Of a stretch of DNA of 64,000 bases, positions 62,712 through 64,000 are shown one piece after another. Below the pieces are notes generated by a model. That model saw nothing but the letters and a program-made list of their open reading frames with translations, was not told the origin of the DNA and made no database searches. Position 1 is the first letter of the stretch; each line of letters begins with the position of its first letter. The stretch is from Ignavibacteria bacterium (GTDB taxonomy: Bacteria; Bacteroidota; Ignavibacteria; Tepidaquicellales; Tepidaquicellaceae). The stretch spans positions 62,001 to 126,000 of the forward strand of contig JBAZNU010000008.1 in NCBI GenBank assembly GCA_041649015.1. Reading direction: 5' to 3'. Made by a program: the position numbers and the translations under genes.

Positions 62712-63260
62712 ATGAGAGTCTTACGTATAAATAAAAAAGAGGTTAAATCCGTAACTAAAAAGGCGGTCGACCTAACACTTCTCGACACTTTAATATACAA
62801 ATACAGAAATAAAAAGGGTAATCTTATCCCTCTGCTTCAGGGCACACAGAATATTTTCGGTTATATTCCTAAAGAAGCTTTTTATTACATCTCAAAGAAA
62901 ACAGGTCTGAGAATCAGCGATATGTATGGTGTTGTTACTTTCTATGCACAGTTCAGATTACAGCCTGCTGGCAAATATATAGTGAGGATGTGTCATGGTA
63001 CTGCATGCCATGTTCAGAATGTTAAAAAGGTTACGGAAGATGTCCATAATTTCCTTAACGTTAAAGACGGCGAAACTACTGAAGACGGTGTTTTTACACT
63101 CGAAACTGTCGCATGTCTCGGCTGCTGCTCTCTCGCTCCTGTTATGATGATTAGCAAAGAAACCTATGGTAAACTTAGCGGAAAGAAAGCTGTCGAAGTA
63201 ATTAAGGAAATTAAGCGTAAGGAAACACTCGCTGCAAAACAGCAAATTTCAAATAATTAA
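62712..63260 (+). CDS. NuoE-like [2Fe-2S] subunit of an NAD-linked oxidoreductase
   Basis: 182 residues. A helical N-terminal part (IYKYRNKKGNLIPLLQGTQNIFGYIPKEAFYYISKKTGL) precedes a thioredoxin-like [2Fe-2S] domain with the four Cys in CHGTACHVQNV and CLGCCSLAPVMMI. This is the 24-kDa subunit fold of complex I and of NAD-dependent hydrogenases (HydC/HndA). It passes electrons to or from the flavin subunit encoded next, 25 nt downstream. The neighbour's N-terminal fusion favours the hydrogenase-type complex, but the deciding catalytic subunit is outside the window. Confidence 0.9.
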   Translation: MRVLRINKKEVKSVTKKAVDLTLLDTLIYKYRNKKGNLIPLLQGTQNIFGYIPKEAFYYISKKTGLRISDMYGVVTFYAQFRLQPAGKYIVRMCHGTACHVQNVKKVTEDVHNFLNVKDGETTEDGVFTLETVACLGCCSLAPVMMISKETYGKLSGKKAVEVIKEIKRKETLAAKQQISNN

Positions 63261-63285
63261 CGATAGAAAAGAAAATTTTTATTAT

Positions 63286-64000
63286 ATGTCTCAAACACAA
63301 ATAATAGTCGGTCTTGGTAGCTGCGGTCTTGCAGCAGGTGCAGGAAAGGTCTATGATGAACTTCTTAGAATTCGCGAAGCCGATAATCTCGATTTTAAAC
63401 TTAAGAAAACAAGCTGCATCGGTATGTGTTTTAAAGAACCGCTCGTTGAGATTATTGATGATACTGGACATTACCTATACGGTGAAGTTGATGTTAAAAA
63501 AGCAGATGAAATAATCGAAAAACATCTTGTGAATTATACTCCTGTGAAGGAATATCTTGTGAAGTCCGATGTCATCGAAACAGGATTTAATCAGTATTTC
63601 GATGGTCAGGTTAAAATTGCTCTGCGTAACTGCGGTTATATAGACCCTGAAAGCATTGAGGAGTATGAAGCTCGTGGCGGTTATGAGGCTTTTAAAAAGA
63701 TTGTGAACGAAAAGTTTAGCTCTCAGGACGTTATCAAAACCATTCTTGATTCTGGCCTTCGCGGTAGGGGAGGCGGTGGTTTCCCGACAGGTTTGAAATG
63801 GAAGTTTGCTAACAACAGCCAATCCAAAGAAAAGTATATAATCTGTAATGCCGACGAAGGTGACCCGGGCGCTTTTATGGATAGGTCGGTCCTTGAAGGC
63901 GACCCGCATTCTGTTCTCGAAGGTATGATAATAGGTGCTTATGCTATCGGAGCAGGCGACGGTGTTATTTATTGCCGTGCGGAATATCCCCTCGCAATCA
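63286..64000 (+). CDS. NuoF/HydB-like NAD(H)- and FMN-binding subunit, cut by window edge
   Basis: The first 238 codons are in the window (3'-partial). Residues 1-85 are a thioredoxin-like domain (IIVGLGSCGLAAGAGKVYDEL; KTSCIGMCFKEPLVEI), as found at the N-terminus of HydB/HndC-type subunits and absent from ordinary NuoF. The NADH/FMN domain begins after about 100, with LRNCGYIDPESIEEYEARGGYEAF, the glycine-rich GLRGRGGGGFPTGLKW and ICNADEGDPGAFMDR. This is the flavin site where NAD(H) is oxidised or reduced. Together with the NuoE-like gene it suggests an electron-bifurcating or NAD-reducing [FeFe]-hydrogenase or a formate-dehydrogenase-type complex. Confidence 0.92.
   Translation, partial: MSQTQIIVGLGSCGLAAGAGKVYDELLRIREADNLDFKLKKTSCIGMCFKEPLVEIIDDTGHYLYGEVDVKKADEIIEKHLVNYTPVKEYLVKSDVIETGFNQYFDGQVKIALRNCGYIDPESIEEYEARGGYEAFKKIVNEKFSSQDVIKTILDSGLRGRGGGGFPTGLKWKFANNSQSKEKYIICNADEGDPGAFMDRSVLEGDPHSVLEGMIIGAYAIGAGDGVIYCRAEYPLAI

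Noticed and set aside
63475..63909. A 144-codon minus-strand frame opposite the NuoF/HydB-like gene
   Set aside because: The plus-strand frame carries the FMN/NADH motifs; the antisense product matches nothing.

Overview
The window looks like a chromosomal segment from a bacterium of the Bacteroidota/Chlorobiota side of the tree, most likely an Ignavibacteria-like lineage. The reasons are an AT-rich sequence with weak Shine-Dalgarno sites, many exported proteins ending in the type IX secretion (T9SS) sorting domain of the NYPNPFNP ... SGVYFY ... ETKRM type, and two Fibrobacter-type paralogous-domain proteins. The taxon is inferred from these families only. No T9SS machinery, phage, IS element or CRISPR array is visible.

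Layout. 1-7293 (minus): a possible long operon in transcription order efp, accB, accC, a small membrane protein, a FabL-like enoyl-ACP reductase, a small Cys-rich protein and a giant tubulin/FtsZ-like protein that runs off the left edge. 7465-14218 (plus): gapA, a GT39-like membrane glycosyltransferase, tRNA-Val(UAC), livM-livG-livF without livH or a binding protein, and a class I aminotransferase. 14284-37105: an exported-protein island, with a 5'-nucleotidase-like phosphatase, two FISUMP proteins, then nine plus-strand genes (18369-30780; all but one lipoprotein carry sorting domains) converging on four minus-strand T9SS genes (37105-30793). Most are beta-propeller, kelch, FG-GAP or Asp-box proteins.

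37330-51775: an exported zinc-finger-like peptide, a 2052-residue alpha-2-macroglobulin whose C-terminal 40% has a different base composition, a PDZ-alpha/beta-hydrolase fusion, an AstE/AspA-like deacylase, a protein made of six exact 24-residue Trp repeats, a GT2/GT39 glycosylation pair, small membrane proteins, a TPR lipoprotein and a DinB-family gene with a 1-nt frameshift. 51853-59565 (minus): glgB, GH57, malQ, queA and a D-cysteine desulfhydrase/ACC-deaminase-like gene, read as a glycogen metabolism operon with two passengers. 59689-61008: nhaA. 61810-64000 (plus): a duplicated zinc-ribbon protein followed by NuoE-like and NuoF/HydB-like subunits, probably the start of an NAD-linked bifurcating hydrogenase or related complex, cut by the right edge.

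Beyond the genes, the most unusual signal is a set of intergenic arrays with a strict 11-bp period. The largest has 15 units (17891-18055) whose sequence drifts from CTATATG-type to CATGGGATG-type units without losing register. Smaller ones lie at 10173, 44440 and 61452. A second signal is the near-identical DNA of the sorting-domain cassettes in seven plus-strand genes, each with a CAG repeated every 7 bp. A third is the tubulin-like operon, which includes a hairpin covering the start of the small Cys-rich gene.
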